NCBI RefSeq assembly: GCF_019649055.1
Contig: NW_026570408.1
Coordinates: forward strand, 1-64,000
Length of the DNA: 64,000 nt
Direction of reading: 5' to 3'
Origin: Paramacrobiotus metropolitanus
Lineage: Eukaryota > Tardigrada > Eutardigrada > Parachela > Macrobiotidae
Positions 25,081 through 36,769 of the stretch are shown here, piece after piece (positions within the stretch are counted from its first letter, which is position 1; the number at the start of each line of letters is the position of its first letter). The notes beneath the pieces were generated by a model. It ran no database searches. It was not told the origin of the DNA and saw only the letters and a program-made list of their open reading frames with translations. A program made the position numbers and the translations under genes.

Positions 25081-25940
25081 GAATTCGGTTTTTCCGATTT
25101 CCTCAAGGTATCTGTTCTGCGCCATCCGGCGTAATTCTTACAATTGAATGTGCCTGCACGCTTCATGCCTTTTCCAGACTGGCAGCCATAAGGACCACAC
25201 AGGAGGAAGTCGCCCACCTGAAAGCAGTATCAGTCCCGGAATCAGGTGTGTGGATTCATGCATTACCGGCAGCTTGTCTCGGTAATTTGCTTGAGAACAA
25301 TGTCTTTCGCATAAGCGTCGCGCTGCGACTGGGAGCACCAATCGTTACTCCTCACGTGTGCGTATGTGGTGGTTTGGTGGATGACCTGGGCCGGCACGGG
25401 CTCCGGTGCAAACGGTCAGCAGGCAGACTGCCGCGACACGACGGCATAAGCGGGGAGATTGCCCGTGGACTGAAAACGGCAGGTTTTCCTGCGAGAATGG
25501 AGCCAAAGGGTCTGTCTGTTAAGGATAAGAAAAGGCCGGATGTGATTACTCTGGTACCATGGGAGCGTGGAAAACCGCTGGCCGTGGATGTAACATGCGT
25601 CGACACACTCGCCGCATCGTATATTGACCGTACCTCTGTATACGTAATCGCTGGAGCAGCAGCTGAACAAGCGGAAAGGGCGAAGCTGACAAAACACGCC
25701 TGGCTGCAACCTCGGTACAACCTCATGCCAGCTGCGACTGAAATTTACGGACCATGGGGATGTGGTACTAAGACGTTAGTGGATAAGGTTGGAAATGGGA
25801 TGGCTACTGCAACAGGCCAGAAACGAGCGAAAGAGTTTTTTAGGCAACGGCTATCTATTCAAATACAGAGAGGAATCGCAATATGTGTGATGGGTACAAT
25901 TCCCGACCAGGATAGCATTGAGGAAGTGTTTTTGCTATGA
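25081..25940 (+). mobile_element. retroelement C-terminal module (zinc motif plus RPD nuclease-like domain), 5'-truncated
   Basis: An open frame of about 287 codons without a convincing start; the strongly patterned part begins at about 25140. It reads GVWIHALPA, then FRISVALRLGAPIVTPHVCVCGG with a CX1CX9HX3C cluster (residues in CVCG...RHGLRC), then KRPDVITLVPWERGKPLAVDVTCVDTLA and GAAAEQAERAK, ending in RLSIQIQRG...VFLL. This is the conserved tail of a large family of reverse-transcriptase proteins common in invertebrates. The RPD-(15)-D arrangement resembles a restriction-enzyme-like endonuclease of site-specific LINE types, though I have not confirmed it. The reverse transcriptase domain itself is missing, so this is a dead 5'-truncated insertion. 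The region downstream to about 26005 is shared with the 54-kb copy and is probably its 3' untranslated tail. Confidence 0.7.
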
Positions 25941-26005
25941 ATATTCTTTTTGTTTTGGTACTAAGTGTGTACTAGCGTGTGATACTTATAAAGGTAATAA
26001 AAGCC

Positions 26006-26368
26006 TGCATGCTACTTCAATGTTTTTCCCGGCATTTGTGATGTACCACAGGAGAATTTGTTATTTATCGTACAGATGAAACCTGGATGTTTTTCGCACA
26101 TATCTACTTTGTATGAGTAAAAAATTATCATAATGTACAGCTTAAAATTTATAACTCTTGGGTCGGCTTCGGTAATTGGGCACCAGCTCAGGCCCCGCAA
26201 AAAAAATTGTACTGAAGACGTTATGATTTCTTCGCAAGAAATTATTATTACACACTCAAGAAAAATACTTCTACGAAATTTTGTATGTAAAAAAAAATGC
26301 CGTGATTTTTCAGTAATAAACCAACAGTTACAGTAACTTTAACGGAACGAGATTATTTAGGTCGAGGA
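26006..26368. other. intergenic, nothing recognised
   Basis: No gene recognised between the retroelement tail and the proline-rich frame. Confidence 0.3.
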
Positions 26369-26614
26369 TTAAGACGGGGGCGCGGGTGGTCTGGGATAGG
26401 GTGTCGGAGGGGGGCCAATAGGCGGTGGCGGTCCCGTCCACGATGAACCGAACCCGCACATGGGTTGTGGGGTGGCACCCGGTGCAGCCGGAGGTCCCGG
26501 TGGTGGGTAGATACCCGGGGGCATCACGTCGGCGTTTGTTGGCAGCATCAATCCCACGCAGCACGCAGCTAAGAAGAATAGCCGAGCATGTACTACAAGC
26601 TCGTTATGTACCGT
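26369..26614 (-). CDS. possible exon of a proline-rich secreted peptide
   Basis: On the minus strand an open frame encodes a hydrophobic stretch (ARLFFLAACCVGLML) followed by a proline/glycine-rich tail (MPPGIYPPPGPPAAPG, then GPPPPIGPPPTPYPRPPAPP) ending at 26369. This would suit a signal peptide plus an extended mature chain. However, there is no in-frame ATG before the upstream stop, so a 5' exon, a frameshift or decay must be assumed. The local GC content is clearly above its surroundings, which supports coding. Function unknown. Confidence 0.3.
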   Translation of the reverse strand, partial: TVHNELVVHARLFFLAACCVGLMLPTNADVMPPGIYPPPGPPAAPGATPQPMCGFGSSWTGPPPPIGPPPTPYPRPPAPPS

Positions 26615-28149
26615 ACCTCAGTCAGACTGTAATCATTATGTAATGCTAGATGCAGTAATACAGGACGGCTAATTACCATAACAACAAGCCTGCGCTGGTA
26701 GATACTAATTAAAAATTTCGAACTTATACTTAATAATGCACTTAATAATTACAACTCATAGATATGTATTGCTAAAAATCAAGCTTTATTGTACATGCAT
26801 ATTTTACGAAGTAATGCACTGAAATACTGCATGTTAGAACAACTTTGTCTCACCAATAAATCCAATTCGAAATATAACAGAGTGATTAGACATTCTTTGG
26901 CTGATAAAAATTAGTATTTCGCAATGATTTAGAAAATCAAGTAATGCGGCGATGCACTGCAAAATTTATGCCTTGGCGCTCAATAATTTTCTTTGTAATG
27001 GACGGTTTTATGCTCGTCCAATTGTGCGCTACTGCGAAAAGAGATATAATCTACTAAATAATTAAGGTATGTTCTGCTTTGGAATGACATGCAGTTTCTG
27101 TATATACACACCGCTTCTTCAGCGCTTCCGCTGTGATACTCACCACTCTTACGAGTAACTTACACACCTGCTTTACGAACCATAGAGAAATTATCTAAAA
27201 CGACTAGCTGAGGCTGTCTGAAAAACTGAACGATATCTTTTAAAATCTTGATCTTTATCTTGCAGCAAAAACCGTTTGGTGCGTTTTACAAAGGTTTTTC
27301 CAAAAATAATCCAGGGAAACGCTAAAAGCAACGGTTGCTTTAATATGCATTCTTTTAAAATATAATTAATTTTCAAAAATACTAGAATAATGTTAATAAA
27401 AATTCAAGGTTATTGCAAAAGGGAAAGTTGCGCTGCGTAATGCTTCGTGTCATACCAACACATGGTTATACTGTTGAACATCTCATGCCCAGTCATCACG
27501 TTGCTGCTGACCTGCACGCTTTGATATAATAATAATTATTGATGATACATAACAATATTATTATTCGGAACTATTCGGAAATTTTTTTGTTGGTGGTCGA
27601 TATCATTCTCCCTTTGCAGAAACGAGATCCCATTGTTGCAGTGTGATGTTTGAGCCCGTGCAGGTCAATATAATTGACTGGAAATGAAAAACTTGTTTAC
27701 TGGTATTTGATTATTACTGGAGGGCGCTTGTTACATATGATTTATGCATGGTATGCGTTATGCATTTTCTTCAGTACCGGTACTTATACCTGTCTTGGTT
27801 CAGTGTTGCGCATATGTAAATCAAAACGTCTGGCTGTTGTCACCAAGGCTGAATAATAACAGTAGTATTGCAACACCTCGCTACAGCGGTAAAATACAAA
27901 AACCAACAAAGAATTCCGCTGTCGTGCAAAGTGAGGACAATTTGTCCGCGAACGATGCATACAGGTTGTTGCTTTTCAGTTTTGTTGCCGTCAAGTAAAG
28001 AAATATAGGTGAACAGCTAAATGGCGGCTACTTTACGTTATTCACAGTACACACTTGAAGTTTTTTTATGCTACATTCACTGCGACGAGCAAAATAAGCT
28101 ACAGAAGATGTATTTTATCTGACGCTTTAGTGTATAACGTTTAGCAACC
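26615..28149. other. long AT-rich intergenic region
   Basis: No gene, RNA or clear repeat recognised in 1.5 kb. The promoter of the next lipocalin gene must lie at its right end; no canonical TATA box was seen. Confidence 0.35.
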
Positions 28150-29376
28150 ATGGCCGGACTATCGCACATAGTGATTTTGGCGGCGATTCTCGGAATTACC
28201 AGCCAGTGTCCGAATGTACCGATTAATTATCCCGCTCAGCCGCTTGACCCAACCCAGGTAAAATTTAATTTAGACCAGGGAAAGTTAAATTTTACATAAT
28301 ATTATGTCAGGTTGGTTGTTCATGTTATGACAGGTTAGTAAGATTTTATAACATTTAAAACGGTAAAATGCTCTTGCAGACAGAGCACCAGATCGTGTTA
28401 GCGTACCAGTCAACTACCATTTAACAGATCAAATTTTTCCTTAAGCAGTTTACGAAAGGTCATGTAAACCTCACCGTCTGCCTCACCGCTAAAAGCAATC
28501 ATTTGAATGCACCGGATGATCTTATTAATTTTAGTTATCGAGTGTACATTGTACAAACAATTGAACGTTCAAGACATTTCTAAAAATTAATAAGGTAAAG
28601 TGTAGAATATATGAACGCTTGCAAAGTTAATCAACACAGTCTTTCGACAGGCAGTCGGAATCTGGTATGAATATTACCACATGGATTACCCTTTTGAGCC
28701 ATACAATGCCTCCACCGACCCTAGCAGCTACAACCTGATACAAAATGCCACCATCCTGTTCCCCCTTCCGTCCACCAGTTCCTCTGGCTGCGGAGGTGGT
28801 GCACCGACATCGTACGCCATCACCTGGATGTACAACGGATATATGCCGGGCAATTCGCCATCCGATCCGCTGACCTGCATCGCTATCTGGCAGCAGGGGA
28901 ACTTGAGTAGCGACGGCCGACGACATGTGGTAGCGCAGTTCGATACTGCTCCTCCCTTCAATTTTCTCTGTAAGCTCTATACAAAATCGTCATGAAAAAC
29001 CACGTTCGAATTAAAATTATTTTCTCTAGACACGAACTATACCTACACCAATCTCTTTACCGATTATACACTGATGCAAGTCCTGTACCGCTGCGATATA
29101 CCGAATCCCGATGGGGTTAACTGTGATCAGCCGTTTGTGTGGGTGCACACCCGGATAAAGCCGCCACTGCTCACAGCTGCGCAGAGGCAGTACATTCAGG
29201 CAACCGCCGATCCGCTAATTGCACCGATCGCTTGTGGCAAGTTCAAGATGGCTGATATATCGCCTTCGAAATGGGATCTCAGCAAGACGAGTCCGCCGTG
29301 TAATGTCGCCGATAATCAGCCGCCGATGTCTAGCGAGTTTCGAGCGACATTGCCCGTCAAATGGGCCGGCGCATAA
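28150..29376 (+). CDS. secreted lipocalin L1, 3 exons
   Basis: Exons 28150-28257, 28651-28969 and 29030-29376 join in frame to 257 residues. A signal peptide (MAGLSHIVILAAILGITSQ) is followed by QCP. Exon 2 opens with the lipocalin GxW motif (AVGIWYEY, residues 37-44), and the exon 3 text TNLFTDYTLMQVLYRC and VWVHTRIKPP matches the TDY and terminal R motifs of apolipoprotein-D-type lipocalins. These are extracellular beta-barrels that bind small hydrophobic ligands. The ligand is unknown. The C-terminal block (CGKFKMADISPSKWDLSKTSPPCN...) is a family-specific extension with two conserved cysteines. Intron 1 is phase 0 after codon 36 and intron 2 phase 1, identical to the other loci. It lies tail-to-tail with L2. 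Confidence 0.85.
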
Positions 29377-30894
29377 TTTTCGGATAGAGTATACCGAGTT
29401 TTCAAAGATATTATTATCAAAAAGTCTTGAAAGATTTTTAAAAAAATGTCGGCCGAGTTCGAGGCTACGCTACCAAAATTGCCGTAAACTGTCAAGATAT
29501 TTGTCGCTTTTACGCTTTTGACTCTATTACAGCGCGTGTTTTAAGAGCTAATATCTGCGGAATGAATGGATGAGTTTGGCTTGCTGGCGTCAACGCCAGT
29601 TACTGTATAACTCTGTAACTGTATAAACTTGCACAAGTAATCTTTGGAATTCATTGGGCTCACAAGTACCGACGGTTTTTCTAATTCCTGTTATTGCTGG
29701 TAATTAACAGCTGTAAGATGTATTTCTTCTGGCAGCTGGTACAACCCCGCTTGTCATGACACTGGGACTAGAATCTTCCAGTCAGGTTTACATCTGCGAT
29801 CGCACAGGGCTGTTAGAACGCACAGTTTACCGCAAACTGCAAAGTTAAGACTTGGTTGTGTGTTCCTGGGGCTGTAAGTTCATTTAGCGGTACATCAGAA
29901 AGTGCAACCAAAGGTTTCCTTTCGTGTTCTCTGGTAGCTTGGGCACCAGTTGTACCACTCGACTTTGGAAACCGTAATGGGTTACAGTTGTCTGGATTGA
30001 TAAAGTATTTTGCAGCGACATATATTGTATGAGATTTAGTGATATCATTGTGTAGAGCATAAGAAGATCATCATAATTTAATTATTATGACCGTTACACG
30101 TTACAGCAGAGCAACATCCAAGAAGATTGGAAAATTATTTACAAGTCACAGAGATTGGCATACAGTCCCGGTATTTGATGGTTGATGGTAATCGTTCCTT
30201 GAACATTGCAATTAAATCCCAGAAACTGGGTGATGTGACGGGTGTCCGCATTTTTGGATTACTGTAGACATACATCCAGAATGTCGAATATGTAGTACTT
30301 AACCTGGGAGGTTCTGCTCAGGTTTATTAGCGTTAAGCAACGGCAGTTAATAGGACATACGATTCGTTGATTCGCAGTTGTTGGCACCGGTTATGCAACG
30401 CCCTATGCATTATCTATATAAACTGTATCAGATACTGTCGTCTGCGACATTCCTAAGATTTTAGGTTTCTTAGTTTGATGTTTCATAATTCTTCCTGCTG
30501 TCCTCGTATTTCTTAATCCAGGCATTTTAAATCTACGGAGTACCAGCTTGCGAATTGTCATGCATGCCGAGAACGATGTCATTCTTTTTCTTTTAAAGTT
30601 ACATTTACTGATATACTGTCGCCGCTGGCACAACCTAAACCACAGAGTTTGTGTACGGCAGAACAGCATGCAGGCAGCATGGGAGTGTACTGCTCGGGTA
30701 AATGCATGGGCTGTCCGTGCGCTGGTTTCCCATACACGAACTCTGGGGTCCATGTTTAGCGAGTGGCTACAGTATATGATTAAGTATATGTGTACATGTC
30801 AGACTACCATGCAAAAGCGTGAACGTAGTCAGCAGTTTTATTCTCGAAATTCCATAAAACGTAACATCTTTAGAAACAAATTCTTCTGACAGGC
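29377..30894. other. intergenic between convergent lipocalins
   Basis: Shared 3' side of L1 (+) and L2 (-). No gene or mobile element recognised; short frames such as 30403-30889 on both strands overlap each other and have no recognisable domain. Confidence 0.35.
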
Positions 30895-32605
30895 TCATGC
30901 GCCCGCCCATTTAATGGGTATAAGAGCCCGGAACTGGGTGGACATCGGTGGTTGATTATCGGCCACATTACACGGCGGTCCCGTCTTGGACAGATCCCAT
31001 TTCGTGGGGGCCATGTCGGCGAACTTGAACTTGTTGCACACCACCGGGGGAATGTAGTAGTTGGCTACAGCCTCAATGTACTGCTTCTGCGCGGTGGTCA
31101 GCTGTGGCGGTTTTACGCGCGTCAACACCCAAGCGTATGGGTCGTCGCAGGTTACTCCGTTAGCGTTGGGCGTGTTGCAGCGATACAGCACTTGTACCAG
31201 GTTATAATCCGTATAAAGATTGGTGTAAACAAAGTCCACTATAACGCAGAATCTTTACGCCACAGGGCGGCCAATAAAGACTAATATACGCTTTAAAACA
31301 AAGTATCCACTTTTCTAGTCCTTCATTTTACAATGCAATTCTATGCGATTCGTACAGATGGCTTAGTACTTACGAATGCCATTGTCCGGTGGCACGCTGT
31401 CAAACTGTACCTTGACCACTCGACGACCATCGGTGCTGTAGTTGCCCACCTGCCAGATGGCCACGCAGGATAATGGGTCGGAAGCCGCCGCTCCTGGCTG
31501 CTGACCGTTGTACATCCAGGTGACAGCGTACGTCCTGTCACCCCCGTTGCCAACGGGCGCCGGATTCCCCCCGATATTGGTTGCGTTCATCAGCAGATTG
31601 TAGCTGGTGGGGTCCTGGGTTATGTCATATGGTCCGGTTGGGGTGAAATCATAGTGGCGATATTCGTGCCAAACTCCAAGTGCCTACGTTACATGTATTG
31701 TTAAAGTGCGTTAGTACACCTTCTATGCGAAATCTAAGTTTATGATCCGCGTATCATAAGTGTACATGGCGTTGTAACATGTACGTACAAACCCGGTGAT
31801 GTTTTTCTTGCACAAAGGTCCGTCGCAAAAAGTTTTATGGGTTACGCTAAGCTCCATGCCACGGCCTGCCATGCCACACTTTTTAAGCGTTACTTGAATG
31901 TGGCATGGCTGATGCACGTCACATACTGATAGCGTTTAAAAATATTTATCGTAAAATCGCTGAATATTATCGCTTAATTTATCAATCGGATTTGTTTATT
32001 ATGATAATTTATCTTAGATTAAATGTATCATTTGCTGTGATTGTAACTGTGGTGTATTAGCTGCTTTCTAGGCGCCAGTATAGCGCTTAATATGGACTAT
32101 TTGTATTTTTACGCAAGAAAGTAACCACGCGGCTTATACTGTACTGTTGCGAGTACAATACAGATACTCGTATACAGGTGTTCCGGAGCATCACTACAAA
32201 TTACTGACAGATTGGTGTCTTAATCAACAATCAGGAAAGTTCTGCTTGCATTAATACGCAATTTAAGAAAGAAAACATCTCGTGTGCTGTAACTAACTAG
32301 GAAGATGCAGACGCTTGCAGAATAATTACAGTTTAAAATTTGAAGAGCTTTAACTTTCAAGTATCAGTATTAATGGGTGTCCATCAACTTGACTTCTGAC
32401 ATGTACAAGATGAGGTATTTGGGAAACTTTACAAAGTACAAAAGAAAACATAACAGATATTTGAAGAAAATTACGAAAAATATTTGTAAATCCTCACTTT
32501 GGTTACATCCACACGTTGTCCAGTAACTCGAACGGGTACAGTACACTGAGCAGACACAATGCTCACAACACCTGAAATCAAAATAACACAGATGATCCCG
32601 TGCAT
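30895..32605 (-). CDS. secreted lipocalin L2, 3 exons
   Basis: Minus-strand exons are 32605-32498, 31683-31374 and 31238-30895; they join in frame to 253 residues. The signal peptide (MHGIICVILISGVVSIVSAQ) ends before QCT, as in L4 and L5. Exon 2 begins ALGVWHEYRHYDF (GxW motif) and contains YAVTWMYNGQQPG and VAIWQVGN. Exon 3 carries VYTNLYTDYNLVQVLYRC, YAWVLTRVKPP and the family tail ending KWAGA. Exon lengths (108, 310, 344) equal those of L5 exactly. The first exon is too short for simple frame scans and was found by matching paralogues. Intact and probably expressed; ligand unknown. Confidence 0.85.
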
Positions 32606-33129
32606 CGTACTAGCAACGTTTTGACAAAAAAAGCTGTAATGATAAAATGGACAACTGTGCCGTCTGCGCGGTATGTCCGAAGATGAAAGACTGGAAACAC
32701 GGGAACATTATAACAAGTACCGTGTTTTATCGGCATGTCACTTTAACCGGCATTAGTTAAACAAATTTTGCAAACGGCGCGTTTCTATTGAAGTGAATTA
32801 TATTGTGGTAATACCAACCGATGCATGAAAAACTTGTGTAACTACTTTGCGCAGCAGAGTTGTGTGTGAATTTATTTGAACAGATCGCAAACCAAACCAC
32901 ATGGAAAAACGAGGATACAGAAGCAGAGCAATAGCTAGTATATCACACCTAAAAGGTAATTTCAGTTTCACAGTACTAGCGAGTAGCGGACAAACGTACT
33001 CGTACCAGAACAATTAGCACGACGAGACCCGACAGCTTCTCCGCATGCTGAAACAGCAGGACCGCGTCGGCATCGAAAGAAATCTGCTGGCGTCAGAACA
33101 GGATGAGAACATTAGGCAATTAGTGCGAA
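32606..33129. other. intergenic between L2 and the cysteine-rich peptide gene
   Basis: No gene recognised; the L2 promoter should lie here. No clear TATA box was identified. Confidence 0.3.
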
Positions 33130-33458
33130 TTAGTATGGACGACGGCAGAATCCATAGAGACTTCCATTAAGGCGGTCACAAATCCGACCTCTGCAGCAGT
33201 CCTGATCACTGGAACAGCCTTCACTCACATGGCGACAGCATTCGCCCACAACCATCTATCGGATATCATGATACCATGTAGAAACGTTTTAAAACCGGGG
33301 AAAATCGTACGTTAATCAACTGAAAATTGCGTATAACACTGCTTTGTAAAATTTTGTGATCTTTTCGAGTTCTGCTGTTCCAGAGCACATTTCCGCTGGT
33401 GTCTACAACTTACCATAGAAGCGATCACTAGAAAGAGCATGACAAAATTGTGGAACAT
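33130..33458 (-). CDS. small cysteine-rich knottin-like secreted peptide, copy C (2 exons)
   Basis: Exon 1 is 33458-33414 (15 codons, ATG to ATG|GTAAGT) and exon 2 is 33255-33130; together 56 residues. Exon 1 is a hydrophobic signal sequence with the family start MFxN(F/L)V. The mature part has seven cysteines in the order CC, C, CC, C, C, with CX6C, a CC doublet and a final C followed by RR. This resembles an inhibitor-cystine-knot layout plus one extra Cys. Compared with copies A and B it lacks two residues between the second and third cysteine groups. Knottin-like peptides include toxins, antimicrobial peptides and ion-channel modulators; the role here is unknown. A TATA box lies at 33601-33608. 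It is too short per exon for simple scans and was found by comparison with A and B. Confidence 0.8.
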
Positions 33459-33600
33459 TTCGAAAGTCGAAGAAAGGTAGCAATATGTGTAAAGAAAGAA
33501 AACGAAACAATCAGCGTTAATCGTTCCAAAAAAATTGCGCAGTATAATAATTGCAAATGCTATTAGGCAATTGGTATAATAGGGTTGTATTTCGGAGCCA

Positions 33601-33608
33601 TTTTTATA
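33601..33608 (-). promoter_or_regulatory. TATA box of peptide copy C
   Basis: On the minus strand this reads TATAAAAA, about 145 bp upstream of the ATG. The same spacing recurs at copies A, B and the relic E. Confidence 0.6.
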
Positions 33609-34639
33609 CTCCCTCTGCTAGCCTACTGCAAAACGATGGGTCATGGAAAAGTGAAATTGCACTTCCTTGTAAGGTTCACTGACCGATGTTCCCCAAGCTC
33701 GGAAATGTAACTTTGGCATAGACGCGATAATCCGTAAAATTAATAACTAAACTAGAAGCGTTCAAAAACAGTGGCGTGATAAGTGATAACTACCTTCCTT
33801 GAAAGTAAGTAGCTTTATGACGGATTGGGTTCTTGCTGACATGGACGGTAATAAATTCAAGAAAGTACTCGGTAATGATGGACCGGTAGTCCGTCATCGC
33901 ATACCCACCTTTTACGTTAAATCTGATTCGAGTCCGGAAGCGAAGTACAGCTGGAAGCTGATATCTGTACGTATTAGTAGTCAGACGGCCAATTTCTTAA
34001 ACTGAACACCGCGTGTTGTTCTTTGTTGCAACTATGCAGTCGTTTGGATTGACTCAGTGTGCCACCGGAAGGTTTTGTATTCGTATTGCTACTACGCATT
34101 TGCAAGTCTGGTAGCTACTACCCCTAACTCCCGGACTCGAACCTGACGTAAAAAAATTCACTGCCAGCAATCACGATTCTTTTCGATTTTATCTCCATTC
34201 TGGTTGGCAGTTGGCACGAACTTGGTCCGTCACAACTCACAAGGCAGAATTTGAAGCAAGCATGAACTGCCACGGTAGGTATTCCCACTTTTTAAATCGG
34301 ATTATGGTTACCGCAGTTCTTTGAAAGCCAGATTGTCAAGCCAGGAAAGATATGTCTGTCTGATATGTTCGATACTCGTACAATTGGTGCTTTTAAGCAT
34401 GCTTTGAAATTTGTTAAGTTTGATTAAGCGCTCTGGTTTCTCTCTATATTTTTTCGTACATTCTCTTAATGGCCAGGTTTAAAATCCCATGCTAGTATGT
34501 CACCCTAGCTGGAAATGGGCTACCTGCTCCACGATGAATAATAATAATAATAACAAGGTAGCCTCGCGCATCCGCGCTCGGCACTTAAGTACTGGATAGT
34601 ATTGGCATTGTTTTGGAAAGGTCATTATAAATATGTAAA
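33609..34639. other. intergenic; part of a duplicated segment
   Basis: Words near 34085-34160 (GCTACTACGCATTTGCAAGTCTGGTAGCTAC and CCCGGACTCGAACCTGACGTAAAAAA) recur in diverged form near 41100-41310 and 49975, upstream of other peptide copies. This indicates a larger duplicated unit. An open frame at 33799-34005 has no recognisable domain. Confidence 0.35.
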
Positions 34640-35156
34640 GGCTGACGTTCGGAATTTCTGGAGTTCTGACAATTTTAATTTTTCACGTTATGAAGATTCT
34701 GATTTTTTGATGTTCTAACGTTATGACGTTGTGAAGTTGTGACGTTTTTACGTTCTGACGTTCTAACGTTCTGGCGTTCTGACGTTCTGACGTTCTAACG
34801 TTCTTACGTTATGACGTTATGACGTTATTACGTTCTGACGTTCTGAAGTTCCGAAGTTCTGACGTTCTAACGTTCTCACGTTATGTCGTTATGACGTTAT
34901 TACGTTCTGACGTTCTGAAGTTCTGATGTTCTGACGTTCTAATGTTCTAACGTTCTAACGTTATGACGTTTTGACGTTCTGACGTTGTTACGTTCTGGCG
35001 TTCTGAAGTTCTGACGTTCTAACGTTCTCACGTTATGACGTTATGACGTTATGACGTTCTGAGGTTCTGACGTTCTGAAATTCTGAAGTTCTGACGTTCT
35101 GACGTTCTAACGTTCTGACGTTCTAACGTTTTGAATTTCTGACGTTTTGACGCTCT
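34640..35156. repeat. 9-bp minisatellite, consensus ACGTTCTGA
   Basis: About 500 bp made of imperfect tandem 9-mers of the form (A/T)CGTT(C/A)T(G/A)A, such as ACGTTCTGA, ACGTTCTAA and ACGTTATGA. Variants are interspersed rather than blocked, and unit edges drift at both ends. ACGT in each unit gives a palindromic core. No coding potential. Confidence 0.9.
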
Positions 35157-35580
35157 GAAATACGTACGGACTTTTGCATGACGTAATATACATATTTTAC
35201 CTAAAGAGCAAGTATTTATGAATCCGCTATAGTCTCCGTGGTTACAGTCAATTATGGTAAGTACTTTTTATTGCCGTGGAGTGAATACTTCTTTGAGTGC
35301 TCTTTAAGTTTCCCATACTTAAGACCTGGTGAAACCATCTTCTGACCACTGGTTAATAAAAAAAAACAAAAATCTATTGGCAAACCTATGGAAAATATGG
35401 AATTTTTTAAGACCTAGCTGGACTAAAACTGACCACGCGTTAACGAGTCTATAAAAACGGCGCATAAATACGTTTTGGTCGGTAAGATTGTATGAATATA
35501 TATATAAAGATAATGAATTCAGGAGACGTCTGACACACAAGGGCAAAGGTAATATGAGGTGTGTTCAATACCAGCGAGGA
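35157..35580. other. intergenic upstream of peptide copy A
   Basis: AT-rich; promoter region of the next gene. No other feature recognised. Confidence 0.3.
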
Positions 35581-35590
35581 TATATGTAAA
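35581..35590 (+). promoter_or_regulatory. TATA-like box of peptide copy A
   Basis: GGATATATGTAAA (TATATGTAAA core) lies about 155 bp before the ATG at 35737, the same relative place as in copies B, C and E. Confidence 0.5.
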
Positions 35591-35736
35591 GCAGGCTCGT
35601 GTTTTGTAATTTAACACGTCTTTTAAACTATCATTTGCGCTTAACACTTTACTTCTTTAATTTAATCCTCACTGATCGTCATTTAATTTCTTCTAATCCT
35701 TGCATTTCACTCTCCAGCAAAGTTCCGACTTCAAAC

Positions 35737-36062
35737 ATGTTCCGCAATCTTGTCGTGCTTTTTCTCGTGATTGCTGTCATGGTAAGTTTTTAAATTTGCT
35801 CGACGGCTACGGAAAACAAACATGTAAAAAGCAAAAGCATACACAAATCGGTATATTCCTCGCTTTAAAAATTTTTGTAGCGCTTATCATTTTATACAAT
35901 TCTTTATAGTAATGTTTTGTGATGTAACAGGTGGTTGTTGGCGAATGCTGTCGTCTTGCGAATGAAGGCTGTTCCAGCAATCAATACGAGAACTGCTGCC
36001 CAGGTCTGGTGTGTGACTACAGTGGTGCTGGAGGCTTCCATGGATTCTGCCGCCGTCAGTAA
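35737..36062 (+). CDS. small cysteine-rich knottin-like secreted peptide, copy A (2 exons)
   Basis: Exon 1 is 35737-35781 (15 codons, signal core NLVVLFLVIAV) and exon 2 is 35931-36062; together 58 residues. The intron is 149 bp, phase 0. The mature region starts GECC and has seven cysteines: a CC pair, CX6C, then seven residues, CC, four residues, C, eleven residues, C, ending RRQ. The C-terminal loop is Gly-rich (SGAGGF). The layout suggests a disulfide-stabilised knottin with one unpaired or dimer-forming Cys. AATAAA at 36254. Function is unknown; defence, toxin-like or signalling roles are all possible for such folds. Confidence 0.8.
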
Positions 36063-36769
36063 CTGCATATATCTGGATTCGGCGCCTTTCGGTGACAAGA
36101 TGCATGATAAGTCCACCACGCGGCCATCACTGTGCGGTTTTCCTCATTGCGCCATTTGTGAAAATTAATTTTGTTCTAAATTTCGTATAGCGGATTGTTT
36201 CATAAACTATTTTGTGCGAATATGTTCTGTTGATTTGGGAAACTAGAGGTCAGAATAAAGAACTGGTTAACCAAACAAAGCGTAGCGAAGGCCATCTGTG
36301 TTCAGCGGTAACGGAAAATGCGGTGTCCGTTATTCGGTAACCACCTTCAAATACACATATGCACGGTAGACGTATGATACCCTATGTCTCTCGTGGTGTC
36401 CGTTCTTTGGTCAGAGCCATCAAATGCACATCAGCTCTGCCGTATTGCTAACAACTGCAAAGAAGCACTACAAGCACATATGCACGGCGTTGTTGTCTTC
36501 GTTACGAGCGCGACGTCTAAGGAAAACGTCTAAGGAAGTTGGTCGACTTCGTGACGGGTAGGCATCGCGTCTCTTCGACGACGTGCAGGTCGACGAATTT
36601 TCGTCAACGAAATGGCGGGAGACCTTCGGTAACAATGTCTCTCATTACAGCGTGTTCACGGTTGAGGGAAATGGGCCGTTACAAGGTACCACATTCGATA
36701 TCACGTTTAGGTAAACTTTCGCTTTCGCACTCCCCAACAATTTTTGCATTGTTTTATCACATTGTATAT
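36063..36769. other. 3' flank of copy A and intergenic
   Basis: AATAAA at 36254 ends the peptide transcript. The rest shows no gene; an open frame from 36539 runs into the foldback repeat and is not coding. Confidence 0.35.

Noticed and set aside
33799-34005. 68-codon open frame upstream of the minisatellite
   Set aside because: Non-ATG start, no signal or domain; lies in a duplicated non-coding segment.
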